Counted from the stretch's first letter, positions 53,805 to 62,533 are shown. The stretch is DNA of 64,000 nucleotides from Phenylobacterium parvum (GCF_003150835.1 NZ_CP029479.1:1116001-1180000), one strand, 5' to 3'. Notes: generated from the letters alone by a model not told the origin. Made by a program: numbers and translations.

Positions 53805-54610
53805 CAGGCCTGGGTCCGGGTTTGCTGGGCGGCGGCGCGTCCCCGGGGTCCGAGGAAGTACTCCCGGATCCAGGGATGGGTGGAGGTTTCGAGGGTCCGC
53901 ACGGGTTCTGCGGCGACCACGTGCTTGTCGGCCAGCACCGCCACCCGGGTGGTGATCGCATAGAGGCTGTCGAGGTCGTGGGTGATCATGAAGACGGTCA
54001 GGCCCAGGCTGCGCGACAGTTCCAGGATGAGGTCATCGAAGGCGGCGGCGCCAATGGGGTCCAGGCCTGCGGTGGGCTCGTCCAGGAAGAGGAGTTCCGG
54101 GTCGAGGGCCAGGGCGCGCGCCAGACCCGCCCGCTTTCGCATTCCGCCGGACAGCTCCGAAGGCTTGAGGTCGCAGGCCTCGGGCGGCAGGCCGACCAGG
54201 CCGATGCGGATCTCCGCGAGTTCGCGGATCGTTTTGCGGGACAGCCGGGTATGCTCGGCCAGGGGCGCCTCGACATTCTCGGCTACCGTCAGGTTGGAGA
54301 ACAAGGCGCCCTGCTGGAAGAGCACGCCCCACCGCCGCTCAATCGCGCCCCAGTTACGGCCCGGGTCGGCGTGGATGTCGTGGCCGAAGACCCGCACCGA
54401 GCCGCCTTCCGGGCGCTTGAGGCCAATGATGGTGTTGAGCATGACCGACTTGCCCGAGCCGGACCCGCCCACGACGCCCAGGATCTCGCCCCGTTCGACG
54501 GTCAGGTCGAGGTTCTCGTGGATCACCCTGGACCCGAACTGAGAGCGAAGGCCGCGGATCTCGATGGCCGGCGGCTCATCCCCGGCGTCCTGGAGCCCGG
54601 CGCCGGTCAC
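53804..54610 (-). CDS. mlaF: Lipid-transport ABC ATPase MlaF
   Basis: The ATPase of the Mla-type lipid ABC transporter. The 268-residue protein has Walker A GGSGSGKS at 48-55, the signature LSGGMRKRAGLARAL, and Walker B LLFLDEPTAGLDP. The MRKRAG form of the signature is typical of Mla ATPases. It overlaps mlaE by 4 nt and touches mlaD by one base. Confidence 0.94.
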   Translation of the reverse strand: MTGAGLQDAGDEPPAIEIRGLRSQFGSRVIHENLDLTVERGEILGVVGGSGSGKSVMLNTIIGLKRPEGGSVRVFGHDIHADPGRNWGAIERRWGVLFQQGALFSNLTVAENVEAPLAEHTRLSRKTIRELAEIRIGLVGLPPEACDLKPSELSGGMRKRAGLARALALDPELLFLDEPTAGLDPIGAAAFDDLILELSRSLGLTVFMITHDLDSLYAITTRVAVLADKHVVAAEPVRTLETSTHPWIREYFLGPRGRAAAQQTRTQA

Positions 54611-55722
54611 AGGTCAAGCTCCATGTAGATCATGGCGAAGATGGCATCGATCAGGATGATGGCGAAGATCGCCTGCACGACCGCGGCGGTGACCCGCTGG
54701 CCCAGGGACAGGACATCACCCTCCACCAGCATGCCCTGCCGGCAGCCGATCCCGGCGATCGCGATGGCCATGACGGGCGCCTTGGACAGGGCGATCCAGA
54801 AATGCGTGGCGCCGACGCTCTCCACGAGGCGGGTCATGAAGAAGCTGGGGCCCAGTCCCAGCATCGACCAGGTCACCATGGCCCCGCCCATGAGGCCGGC
54901 GACCGTCGCCACGAAGGTGAGCAGCGGAATGGTGAGCAGAAGGGCGGCGACGCGGGGGAAGACGAGGGCCTCGAAGGGATCGACCCCCATTACCTTCATG
55001 GCGTCGACCTCCTGGGTCATCTTCATCGAACCGATCTCCGCCGCGAAGGCCGACGCCGAGCGTCCAGCGAGCAGGACGGCGGTGATCACGATGCCGAACT
55101 CCCGGGTGACGGCGATGCCAATCAGCTCGACGGCGAAGACCTCGGCCCCGAACTGACGCAGGGTGTTCACGCCGAGGAGGCCGACCACCGCGCCGATGAA
55201 GAAGGTGGTGACCGTTATGATGGGCAGGGCGTCCAGGCCGGCGCGCTCGGCCATCGAGATGCAGGGCGCCCAACGGATGCGCCGGGGGTTCATCAGCGTC
55301 CGGGCGGTCACCACCATGAGCTGGCCCGCAAAGGCGAGGGTGCCGTAGGTCTCCTGCGCGACCGAGGCGACGCCGCGGCCAAGCCGTTCCAGGAAGGCGC
55401 GGAAGGGCCCGGGACCGGTCTTCCTCTTGGGCCGTGAAGCGTCGGCCCTGGCGACCATGTCGAGCAGGCGCAGATGGTCATCACGCCCGCTCACCCGGGC
55501 CAGGTCAGGCTCTGCGCCGAGGGCGCGCAGGATCGCCAGCGCGCCCGCGATGTCCATGCGGCGAACCCCGTTCAGGTCGAGCCGGGCTGCCGGCTCCGGA
55601 CGCACCGTGGCGATGAGGGTCTCCCCGATCGCCTGGACGGGGGCGCCGCACCAGTCGCCGGTGAGCCTGAATGCCTCGGGATCTTGGGGGTCAGGCGGTG
55701 TGAAGGCGGGGGTCAGGCTCAT
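54607..55722 (-). CDS. mlaE: MlaE permease with fused STAS domain
   Basis: The inner-membrane permease of the Mla-type transporter. The 371-residue protein carries an N-terminal STAS-like domain (about 30-110, with LDLNGVRRMDIAGALAIL), which in E. coli is the separate protein MlaB. The permease part follows with GLLGVNTLRQFGAEVFAVELIGIAVTREF split across two helices and EIGSMKMTQEVDAMKVMGVDP, typical of the family. It is the first gene of the operon, downstream of a good promoter-like site. Confidence 0.93.
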   Translation of the reverse strand: MSLTPAFTPPDPQDPEAFRLTGDWCGAPVQAIGETLIATVRPEPAARLDLNGVRRMDIAGALAILRALGAEPDLARVSGRDDHLRLLDMVARADASRPKRKTGPGPFRAFLERLGRGVASVAQETYGTLAFAGQLMVVTARTLMNPRRIRWAPCISMAERAGLDALPIITVTTFFIGAVVGLLGVNTLRQFGAEVFAVELIGIAVTREFGIVITAVLLAGRSASAFAAEIGSMKMTQEVDAMKVMGVDPFEALVFPRVAALLLTIPLLTFVATVAGLMGGAMVTWSMLGLGPSFFMTRLVESVGATHFWIALSKAPVMAIAIAGIGCRQGMLVEGDVLSLGQRVTAAVVQAIFAIILIDAIFAMIYMELDL

Positions 55723-55771
55723 GGATCATTCCGCACGGCGGTCCGGGACGTGCGGCCCCGCGCGCACCGGC

Positions 55772-55797
55772 ACACTAGTCCAGGCCCATGGCGCCAA
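55772..55797 (-). promoter_or_regulatory. Likely promoter of the Mla operon
   Basis: Read on the minus strand: TTGGCGC (55797-55791), 11 nt, then ACTAGTGT (55779-55772). The -35 matches TTGACGS at six of seven positions and the spacing fits. Transcription would start near 55765, about 43 nt before mlaE. The site is in the 100-nt gap before the oxygenase gene end. Confidence 0.45.
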
Positions 55798-55822
55798 GCA
55801 AACCCTTGTTCGGCCGCAGGTT

Positions 55823-56749
55823 TCACCCAAGTCCAATCTCCCTGAGTCGCTCGGCGAGGAAGTCCCCCGCCGTGACCGGGGGCAGTGGGGGCCGGGCGCT
55901 GCGGCAGGAGGGGAGGGCGTCCAGCGACAGGTCCGAGTGCGGGTGAAGGAAGAAGGGCATCGAGTAGCGACTGACATTGGGGCCGTCAGGGTTCACCACC
56001 CGATGGGTTGTCGCCGGGATCACCCCATTGGTCAGGCGGGCCAGCATGTCGCCGGAGTCCACGATCAGCTTGCCCGGCTCTGTCTCCACGGCCAGCCAGC
56101 CGCCATCGCGGTCGAGGAGTTGCAGGCCTGCGCCGCGCGCCGCCACCAGGATGGTCAGGAAGTTGATGTCCTCGTGGGCTGCAGACCTGACGGCGCCGGC
56201 CGGCGCGTCCGCGGGGACAGGCGGGTAATGGAGCAGCCGCAGGATCGAGGGGCCGTGGCGGACCCGGTCCTCGAACCAGTCCTCCGGCAGGTCCAGGGAC
56301 GGCGCGAGGGCCGCGAGCAGGAGGCGGCCGGTCTGGTCCAGGCCCTGGTAGAGGGCCTCGAAGGTCACGCGGAATCCCTCGGGCGACTCCGGCCAGACAT
56401 TCGGCGGCAGCGGCTCGACCGCCAGCGCCTCCGGCGAGGGTTCGCGGCCGATTTGCCAGAATTCCTTTAGGTCCGGTGCGCGGCTGTCCCGGGCGTGCTC
56501 GGCGCCGAAGGGCGTGTAGCCCCTCAGGCCCCCGGCGAGCGCGCCCTTGACGGCCAGGGGCTGCCTGAAGAGGGCTGCGGACTGGGCGTAGGCTTGGTCC
56601 AGGAGGTCGGTGGGAACATTGTGGTCGGCCAGGACGACGAAGCCCCAGCGGCGGAGGCTGGCGAACAGGTCCGACCGGAACCGTGCGCGGGCGCCGGGGT
56701 CTCCGCCGGTGAAATCCGAGAGGCGCAGTTCGGGCACCGTCCGGCTCAT
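55823..56749 (-). CDS. 2-Oxoglutarate/Fe(II) oxygenase, isopenicillin N synthase family
   Basis: A 308-residue non-heme iron oxygenase of the isopenicillin N synthase-like family. The iron ligands are H192 and D194 (AAHEDINFLT) and H249 (ATTHRVVNP); R261 in RYSMPFF is the residue that usually binds 2-oxoglutarate. The gene overlaps ribokinase by 4 nt at the end of a nucleoside salvage run. This family includes thymine 7-hydroxylase, so a base or nucleoside substrate is a fair guess; gibberellin- or antibiotic-type roles are other options. Confidence 0.87.
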   Translation of the reverse strand: MSRTVPELRLSDFTGGDPGARARFRSDLFASLRRWGFVVLADHNVPTDLLDQAYAQSAALFRQPLAVKGALAGGLRGYTPFGAEHARDSRAPDLKEFWQIGREPSPEALAVEPLPPNVWPESPEGFRVTFEALYQGLDQTGRLLLAALAPSLDLPEDWFEDRVRHGPSILRLLHYPPVPADAPAGAVRSAAHEDINFLTILVAARGAGLQLLDRDGGWLAVETEPGKLIVDSGDMLARLTNGVIPATTHRVVNPDGPNVSRYSMPFFLHPHSDLSLDALPSCRSARPPLPPVTAGDFLAERLREIGLG

Positions 56750-57609
56750 GATCCTTCTCCTGAAAGCAGCGCCTCGACGTCCTGGCGGCGCGGGCAGGCA
56801 GGCTGTGCGCCTGGCCGGGTCGTGGACAAGGCTGCAGCGACGCAGGCGAACCGCAGGGCCTCGGAGTCGCTGCGCCCTTCCAGGAGGGCGACCACCAGGG
56901 CCGCCGTGAACACATCACCCGCCCCCGTCGCGTCCACGGGTTCGACACGGGGCGGTTGGGCCTGTGCAGTCAGACTTCCCCTCCGGAAAAGCTGTGCGCC
57001 CGCGGCCCCGAGGGTGACGGCGAGAGCGCCGCCGATCCTGGCCGCCGCAGCGCCCAGGGCCTCGGCTTCGATCTGGTTCACCACCACCAGGTCCGCCCGC
57101 TCCAGGCAGTCCTGTGGAAGCGCGGCGAAGGGCGCCAGGTTCAGCGCCACGAATCCCTCCGCCCGGCGCACCGCCGCGGCTACGACGTCGAGCGGACATT
57201 CCAGCTGGCAGAGCAGGGCGCGGTCGATACCCGCGGGAAGGTCCCCCGGTGTCGGAAGGGCGTTGGCGCCGGAGGCGACGAGAATCTGGTTCTCCCCCGC
57301 TCCGTCGACGCCGATCAGGGCCACGCCGGTAGTCGCGCCGGGCAGGCGGGTCACCCCCGTCAAGTCCACGCCCTCGGCCTCCAGGAGCGCCAGGGCCTCG
57401 TCGGCGAAGGCGTCGTCCCCCACGCGCGCCCAGAGCCGGACCTCCGCGCCCAGGCGGGCGAGGGCCAGGGCCTGGTTGGCCCCCTTGCCGCCGGGATGGC
57501 GTTGCAGGGTGGCGCCGATCACGGTTTCTCCCGGGCGCGGCAGGGTGGGCGCCGTCGCCACGATGTCGAGATTCACCGACCCGACCACCAGGACGCTTGC
57601 GGCCTTCAC
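56746..57609 (-). CDS. rbsK: Ribokinase
   Basis: A PfkB-family sugar kinase that would phosphorylate ribose to ribose-5-phosphate. The 287-residue protein has the opening VLVVGSVNLDIVA, the substrate block RHPGGKGANQALALARLGA (38-56) and the catalytic VDATGAGDVFTAAL with its aspartate. It overlaps the nucleoside hydrolase and oxygenase genes by 4 nt each, so ribose released from nucleosides is the likely substrate. Confidence 0.9.
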   Translation of the reverse strand: MKAASVLVVGSVNLDIVATAPTLPRPGETVIGATLQRHPGGKGANQALALARLGAEVRLWARVGDDAFADEALALLEAEGVDLTGVTRLPGATTGVALIGVDGAGENQILVASGANALPTPGDLPAGIDRALLCQLECPLDVVAAAVRRAEGFVALNLAPFAALPQDCLERADLVVVNQIEAEALGAAAARIGGALAVTLGAAGAQLFRRGSLTAQAQPPRVEPVDATGAGDVFTAALVVALLEGRSDSEALRFACVAAALSTTRPGAQPACPRRQDVEALLSGEGS

Positions 57610-58550
57610 GCGCCGCGTCCGAGAAGGTCGCAGATCAGGTCAAAGGCCCCGTCCGAATCCGCTCCCGTCGCCCAGCGGGCGTTGGCGGCTCGCTGTTCGC
57701 CCAGGCGGAACTCCACGGCGGTGTGGCCAAGGGTCAGGGGGGACTCCGTCTCTATGGCGAGGTGGCAGTCCCGAAGGGTGAAGAGATGGGGGGCCAGCAG
57801 CCACAGGATCACGCACGGGTCATGCAGGGGCGGAGGTCCGCCGGTTCCCAGCTCAACCTCGGTCCGGGCGCTGAAGGCCATCAGCTGGCTGGCGACCTTG
57901 GCCGGCGTGTTGGTGATGCCGGCGATGCGCGCCCTGCGGGCCTCTGTGGCCGTGACCTGGTGGGTGACGTCCAGCCCCATCAGGACCAGGTCCACGCCGG
58001 ACCGGGCCACGATGTCTGCGGCATGGGGGTCGGCGTGGATGTTGTACTCGGCGGAGGCGGTGATGTTGCCGCCTTCGCGCCGCGCCCCGCCCATGGCGAC
58101 CACGCGGCCGATCCGGGGACCGATGTCGGGAGCCGTTTGGAGGGCCCTGGCCAGGTTGGTCATGGGTCCCGTCACCGCCAGGGTGACCTCGCCCGCGGGG
58201 CGAGCCCGAAGGGTGCGGACCAGGAAATCGACGGCGCCTTCCTCTTCCGGCCCCCGCAAGGGCTGGCCCACCGGCAGGTCGCCGAGGCCCGTGGGGCCGT
58301 GGAAATGATCGGCCGCAACGGGCGCGCGGACCAGGGGGCGAGCCTCGCCGGCATGGACCGGAATGTCCGGCCGGCCGGCGATCTCCCGGACCAGGCAGGC
58401 GTTCCGCGCCGTCAGGTCGCCGCCGACATTGCCGGCGACCGTGGTGATGGCCAAGACGTCCAGACGCTCCGGCGCCGCGAGGGCCAGAAGCAGGGCGACC
58501 GTGTCGTCGACCCCGGGGTCGCAGTCGATGATGAGGGGGAGGCCGGGCAT
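57606..58550 (-). CDS. Nucleoside hydrolase
   Basis: A calcium-dependent N-ribohydrolase that splits nucleosides into base and ribose. The 314-residue protein has the metal-binding IDCDPGVDD at 8-16 and further family blocks VAGNVGGDLTARNA and TGPMTNLARAL. The protein has no signal peptide, so it acts on internal nucleosides. It begins a three-gene unit with ribokinase and the oxygenase. Preference for purines, pyrimidines or inosine cannot be read from the sequence. Confidence 0.92.
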   Translation of the reverse strand: MPGLPLIIDCDPGVDDTVALLLALAAPERLDVLAITTVAGNVGGDLTARNACLVREIAGRPDIPVHAGEARPLVRAPVAADHFHGPTGLGDLPVGQPLRGPEEEGAVDFLVRTLRARPAGEVTLAVTGPMTNLARALQTAPDIGPRIGRVVAMGGARREGGNITASAEYNIHADPHAADIVARSGVDLVLMGLDVTHQVTATEARRARIAGITNTPAKVASQLMAFSARTEVELGTGGPPPLHDPCVILWLLAPHLFTLRDCHLAIETESPLTLGHTAVEFRLGEQRAANARWATGADSDGAFDLICDLLGRGA

Positions 58551-58604
58551 GGCCCAGCTTCCCCCGCTTCGCCCCTCAACGGCAAGTCACCGCCAGGCCC
58601 AGCC

Positions 58605-60254
58605 TCAGTTATCCCAGAGGATATACTCCTGACCCGCCTTCTGCGGCCGTCCGGAGGGCTGGTCGATGAAGACCGGCCCCTGCAGCAGCGAGGGCCAGAG
58701 CGGCTTCACGCTGCGGGCGTCCTGCTGGGCCAGGAGGGCGAGCATGGCCTTGACCCGCTCGGGTTCCTTGGTCGACAGGTCGGTCTGCTCGGTGGGGTCA
58801 ACGGCGAGGTTATGCAGCCAGACCTTCGAGCGGGCCTCGTTGCTCTGCAGCTTCCAGTCCCCGTCGCGCACGGCCTTGTACTGGCCGGATCGCCAGAAGA
58901 GTGTCTGGTGCGGACGTTCCGTCTTCTCGCCCTTGACGTAGGGCAGCAGGTTCACGCCGTCGATCTCGCGGTCTGTGGGAAGGGCGGCTCCGGCCGCTCC
59001 GGCGACGGTCGAGAAGACGTCGATATGCCCCACAGGGTAGGGGTAGCGCTGGCCAGAGGGCATCCCCTTGGGCCACTTCATCAGGAAGGGCGTTTGGATC
59101 CCGCCCTCGAAGAAGGTCGACTTCCAGCCCCGGTAGGGCTTGTTGATGTCGTCAAGCCCGATGTAGCCGGCGCCGCCGTTATCGCTGGTGAAGATGATGA
59201 GGGTGTCCTTCTCGAGGCCCTCGTCACGCAGGGTTTGGAGGAGCTTGCCGACATTCCTGTCCAGGTTTCGGACCATGGCGGCGTAGACCCTCAAGCGATG
59301 GTCCTTGATCTGCGGCAGGGCGTCGTAGTCCTCCCGCGTCGCCTGCAGGGGCGTGTGGATAGCGTTCGGCGCGAAGTACATGAAGAACGGACGGTTGCGG
59401 TTGGCCTTCACCGCCCGGACCGCCTCATCGGTGAGGTAGTCGGTCATGTAGCCCTTCGGGGCGAACATCTCCGAGCCGTTGTACTGGACCATGTAGGGCA
59501 GGTTCGGCCACAGGAAGCGGTCGATGGGGTCCCAGTCCTGCTTGGAGTTGACGACGCCCTTGTCCTTCACGGGAAGGAAGAGCGAGCCGCCGGCCATGAA
59601 GCCGAGGCTTTCGTCGAACCCCCGGTCCTCGGGCCGGGAGCCCGGTTTCGCGCCCAGGTGCCACTTGCCAAAATGCAGGGTGTGGTAGCCCTGCTGTTTC
59701 AGCACGTTGGCGATGGTGATCTCGTTGGCGGGAACCGCCATCGAGTCCATCGGGGGCACATCCTTGACCCGATCCTTGAAGAACCGGGGACTGACGATGG
59801 AGCCGCCCTCGGCCTCGGTGCCGACCATCCGCTGGAAGGCGACCGGCGCCGGCGTGAACTCGAAGCCGAAGCGGGTCGCATACCGCCCCGTCATAAGTGA
59901 GGCGCGGGACGGCGCGCAGGTCGCGTTACCAGCGTACCCATTCTCGAAAATCACCCCATCCTTTCCGAGCGAGTCCATGTTCGGGGTCGGCACCGCACCG
60001 CCGGCGACGCCGCCGTTCAGGGTCAGGTCGTTGAAGCCCATGTCGTCGACCAGGATGAGGATGACGTTGGGCTGACGACGGACCGGAGGGGGATCTGCGG
60101 GTCCCTCCAGCCAGGTCACCGGCCGGTTGGGGGCCACGTCGGGCAGGCGCGCCTGGGCAATGAGGCCAAGGACGGTCGAGCGGTTGCTCCAGGCGAGGGC
60201 GCCTATGCCCACGAGGAGCAGCAGGACGAGAGCAAGGACTTTCAGGATCTTCAT
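58605..60254 (-). CDS. Membrane-anchored sulfatase
   Basis: A 549-residue type I sulfatase of the alkaline phosphatase superfamily. The active-site motif C113-A-P-S-R is the cysteine form that must be converted to formylglycine. D70 and D71 in LVDDMGFND, and FTSDNGGAGY later on, are metal ligands. The N-terminus (about 5-22) is one hydrophobic segment without a clear cleavage site, so the enzyme is probably tethered facing the periplasm. No formylglycine-generating enzyme is in the window. It begins 12 nt after the isomerase gene. The sulfated substrate is unknown. Confidence 0.92.
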   Translation of the reverse strand: MKILKVLALVLLLLVGIGALAWSNRSTVLGLIAQARLPDVAPNRPVTWLEGPADPPPVRRQPNVILILVDDMGFNDLTLNGGVAGGAVPTPNMDSLGKDGVIFENGYAGNATCAPSRASLMTGRYATRFGFEFTPAPVAFQRMVGTEAEGGSIVSPRFFKDRVKDVPPMDSMAVPANEITIANVLKQQGYHTLHFGKWHLGAKPGSRPEDRGFDESLGFMAGGSLFLPVKDKGVVNSKQDWDPIDRFLWPNLPYMVQYNGSEMFAPKGYMTDYLTDEAVRAVKANRNRPFFMYFAPNAIHTPLQATREDYDALPQIKDHRLRVYAAMVRNLDRNVGKLLQTLRDEGLEKDTLIIFTSDNGGAGYIGLDDINKPYRGWKSTFFEGGIQTPFLMKWPKGMPSGQRYPYPVGHIDVFSTVAGAAGAALPTDREIDGVNLLPYVKGEKTERPHQTLFWRSGQYKAVRDGDWKLQSNEARSKVWLHNLAVDPTEQTDLSTKEPERVKAMLALLAQQDARSVKPLWPSLLQGPVFIDQPSGRPQKAGQEYILWDN

Positions 60255-60266
60255 CGGTGCGGTTCC

Positions 60267-60926
60267 TCAGGTGGTCTTGCGGGGGGCGAGGCCCTGCTGT
60301 TCCAGGCGCCAGCGGAGCGTATCCACCCTGTCCTGGCCAAAGAAGGGCTCGTTATTGAAAACCATCATGGGGACCCCGTAGTGGCCCCCGGCGCGCTGGG
60401 CGTCCTGGTTGTCCTCGATGACGGCGTGGAGGCGATCAGCCTCTGTCTCGACGCGGGCGAAGAGATCGTCCGGATCCAGCCCCGCCCGGCGGGTCGCCTC
60501 GGCCAGGTGATCGCCCTCGTGCCAGTTGTCGACCTGGCCGCTCCAGATCATCGCGCTGACCTCCTTGAGGAAGGGCAGTCCCCGGCCGGCCTCGGCCGCA
60601 AGCACTCCCAGGCGAGTCAGGCGATGGATGTGGGGTTGCTCGGCGGGATAGGTCCCGGTCGCCATGTCCATGTAGACGGGATCGGGGCGGGGCCAGCGGT
60701 AGGGCATGCCGAGGATCTCGGCCTCCCTGCGGGTATCAAGCATGAGGTACGAGAACCAGAGCGGGTCCCGACCCTCAAAGAAGACCGGGGTGCGCACTGC
60801 GAGGGGATAGACCGGGCGCACCCGGCAACGGACGTCGAACCCGGCTTCCAACTCGAGGAGGCGGGGCGTGATGAGGTACGAGTAAGGGGACCTGAAGGAC
60901 CAGTAGAGGTCGTATTCCAGCGTCAT
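60267..60926 (-). CDS. DsbA-like 2-hydroxychromene-2-carboxylate isomerase family protein
   Basis: A 219-residue thioredoxin-fold protein of the DsbA/HCCA-isomerase (kappa GST) type. The opening LYWSFRSPYSYLITPRLLEL has serine in place of the DsbA CxxC, as in HCCA isomerases. The C-terminal block with AGGHYGVPMMVFNNEPFFGQDRVD is typical. It probably acts on aromatic or glutathione-linked compounds in the cytoplasm. It is the first gene of a minus-strand run that continues with the sulfatase, and is divergent from the small membrane protein. Confidence 0.86.
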   Translation of the reverse strand: MTLEYDLYWSFRSPYSYLITPRLLELEAGFDVRCRVRPVYPLAVRTPVFFEGRDPLWFSYLMLDTRREAEILGMPYRWPRPDPVYMDMATGTYPAEQPHIHRLTRLGVLAAEAGRGLPFLKEVSAMIWSGQVDNWHEGDHLAEATRRAGLDPDDLFARVETEADRLHAVIEDNQDAQRAGGHYGVPMMVFNNEPFFGQDRVDTLRWRLEQQGLAPRKTT

Positions 60927-61010
60927 GCGCGAACTCCGGGGGTGGGCGGTGGCGAGTCGGTTCTGCCTGGCCTAGGCTGGCGCAAGGGAACCAGGGAAAG
61001 GGAGGACCCA

Positions 61011-61406
61011 ATGCTGGCCTTGAGGATCGTTCTGGGAGCGCTTGGGCTCCTGTCACTGCTGCTGGCGGCGCGTATCTGGGCGGACCCCACCGCTGTCGCC
61101 GTCCAGCTTGGCCTGCTCGTGAATGGACCACTGGGCCAGGCGACGCTGCGGGCCGACGTCGCGGGGCTCTTTGCAGCGACAGGCGGGCTCTCGGTCTTCG
61201 CCGCGCTGAAAGGTGACGGGCGGTTGCTGTTGGGGCCCCTGTGCCTGATCGGTGCGGCCCTGGCCGGACGGCTCCTGAACCTCGGGGTGGCGGGCTTCAC
61301 CGTCAACCAGGTGGCTCCAATCCTCATCGAGGTGGTGACCCTGGCCGTTCTCGCGGCGGGCTTCAGAGGGCTGCGGCGGCCCGTTCCGCCGGTCGAGCCG
61401 GTCTGA
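61011..61406 (+). CDS. Small four-helix membrane protein (DUF4345-like)
   Basis: A 131-residue protein with about four hydrophobic segments, starting MLALRIVLGALGLLSLLLAAR and including RADVAGLFAATGGLSVFAAL. The layout resembles DUF4345 proteins, but the match is by eye only. GGAGG 5 nt upstream supports ATG 61011; a longer reading from 60381 runs opposite the isomerase gene and is rejected. No function is known. Confidence 0.7.
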   Translation: MLALRIVLGALGLLSLLLAARIWADPTAVAVQLGLLVNGPLGQATLRADVAGLFAATGGLSVFAALKGDGRLLLGPLCLIGAALAGRLLNLGVAGFTVNQVAPILIEVVTLAVLAAGFRGLRRPVPPVEPV

Positions 61407-61538
61407 CCCCGGACGCAAGCCTGGCTTCCCGGCGCCATCCGGCGTCGGGCGCAGGCGGCGGCGCGCAGGCGTTTCCTTTCCCTCATCCGGGGAGATTGAG
61501 ATATCGGCACGCCAAGTGCAACTATTTTGGCGCCGGGC

Positions 61539-62525
61539 CTACTGCTGCTGTTGCTGCTGCTGTTGGCGCTCCAGCAGTGAGGCTCCCCCGCCGGGCCGTC
61601 TCCGCCCCCCGCCACGGGCGAAGCTCGGGCTGGCCAGGCGCATGAACTCTGGTTCCCCCGCCGTCGGGCGGGCCCGGCGGACGTTCACCCCCACAGCCAA
61701 CTGGCTCTCGGCCTCGCCCTTGTAGACCCCCCTGGATGGCGGAACGTCGGCATAGTCCCGGCCGATCGCCGCGGAGATGTGCCGCTCGCCGGCCAGGGTG
61801 TTGTTGGTGGGGTCGAATCCGATCCAGCGGGTCGAGGGCAGGAAGACTTCCAGCCAGGCGTGGGAGGCGTCGGGGTCCGAGCGGTCTCCGCCCTCCCGGT
61901 CGGTAAACAGGTAGCCGGACACGTAGCGCGCCGGGATTCCCCAGCTTCGGCAGAGCGTGATCATGATGTGGGCGAAGTCCTGGCAGACGCCACGTCGGGC
62001 GGAGAGGGCCAGGTCGATGGGGCTCTCGGCGTCGGTGACCCCCGGCTCATAGTCAAAGGCGTCGTAGAGGGTCTCCGCCAGTCTCCGCACGGCCGTCAGT
62101 GGATCGCGATCGCGCAGCCGGTCCAGGCCGTGCTCGGCGGCGAAGGTGCGCAGGGCGTCTGTCTCCACGCAGAACCCCTGGTGGCGGAGAAAATCGAAGT
62201 TCTCGACGAGGACCCGGTCACTCTTCAGGCGGTCCCATTCGCCGAGGTCCAGGGCCTCGGGCAAGGGGTCAGGAGCCGACGTCTCGACCACGGACCGGGC
62301 GGTGATGGTCAGCTGGTCGTGGGGATGGGGCACGTCGAAGTGGTAGACCGCATTGCCGAAGGGGTCGGCGTAGGAAAAGACCTGGGCCGCCGGATCCAGC
62401 TCGAGGTCGAAGCTGGCCAGCCTCTGCCGGGGTGTCTTCTGGGGCTGCATCCAGACTTCCATCACGCTCTCCCGCACCGGGGCGGCGTAGTGGTAGCGGG
62501 TGACGTGTCTGACCTCGAGGAGCAT
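61539..62525 (-). CDS. Transglutaminase-like protein with C-terminal poly-Gln
   Basis: A 328-residue transglutaminase/protease-like protein with the bacterial N-terminal beta domain (MLLEVRHVTRYHYAAPVRES) and a catalytic triad of C181 (RRGVCQDFAH), H222 (DASHAWLEVF) and D238 (GFDPTNN). No signal peptide is seen. The protein ends in eight glutamines (321-328) just before TAG, coded by two perfect copies of a 12-bp unit. An RGGGRRRPGGG linker comes before. It lies 8 nt after the alpha-E gene and belongs with it and the ATP-grasp gene. Confidence 0.93.
   Translation of the reverse strand: MLLEVRHVTRYHYAAPVRESVMEVWMQPQKTPRQRLASFDLELDPAAQVFSYADPFGNAVYHFDVPHPHDQLTITARSVVETSAPDPLPEALDLGEWDRLKSDRVLVENFDFLRHQGFCVETDALRTFAAEHGLDRLRDRDPLTAVRRLAETLYDAFDYEPGVTDAESPIDLALSARRGVCQDFAHIMITLCRSWGIPARYVSGYLFTDREGGDRSDPDASHAWLEVFLPSTRWIGFDPTNNTLAGERHISAAIGRDYADVPPSRGVYKGEAESQLAVGVNVRRARPTAGEPEFMRLASPSFARGGGRRRPGGGASLLERQQQQQQQQ
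61542..61565 (-). repeat. Tandem 12-bp repeat coding poly-Gln
   Basis: On the minus strand the unit CAACAGCAGCAG is present twice, end to end, and is followed at once by TAG. On the plus strand it reads as CTG and TTG triplets at 61542-61565. Such repeats can change length by slippage. Confidence 0.95.
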
Positions 62526-62533
62526 GTCGTGAC

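Noticed and set aside
57597-59900. 767-codon plus-strand open frame opposite nucleoside hydrolase and sulfatase
   Set aside because: Both minus-strand genes have full catalytic motifs; the plus-strand reading has none.
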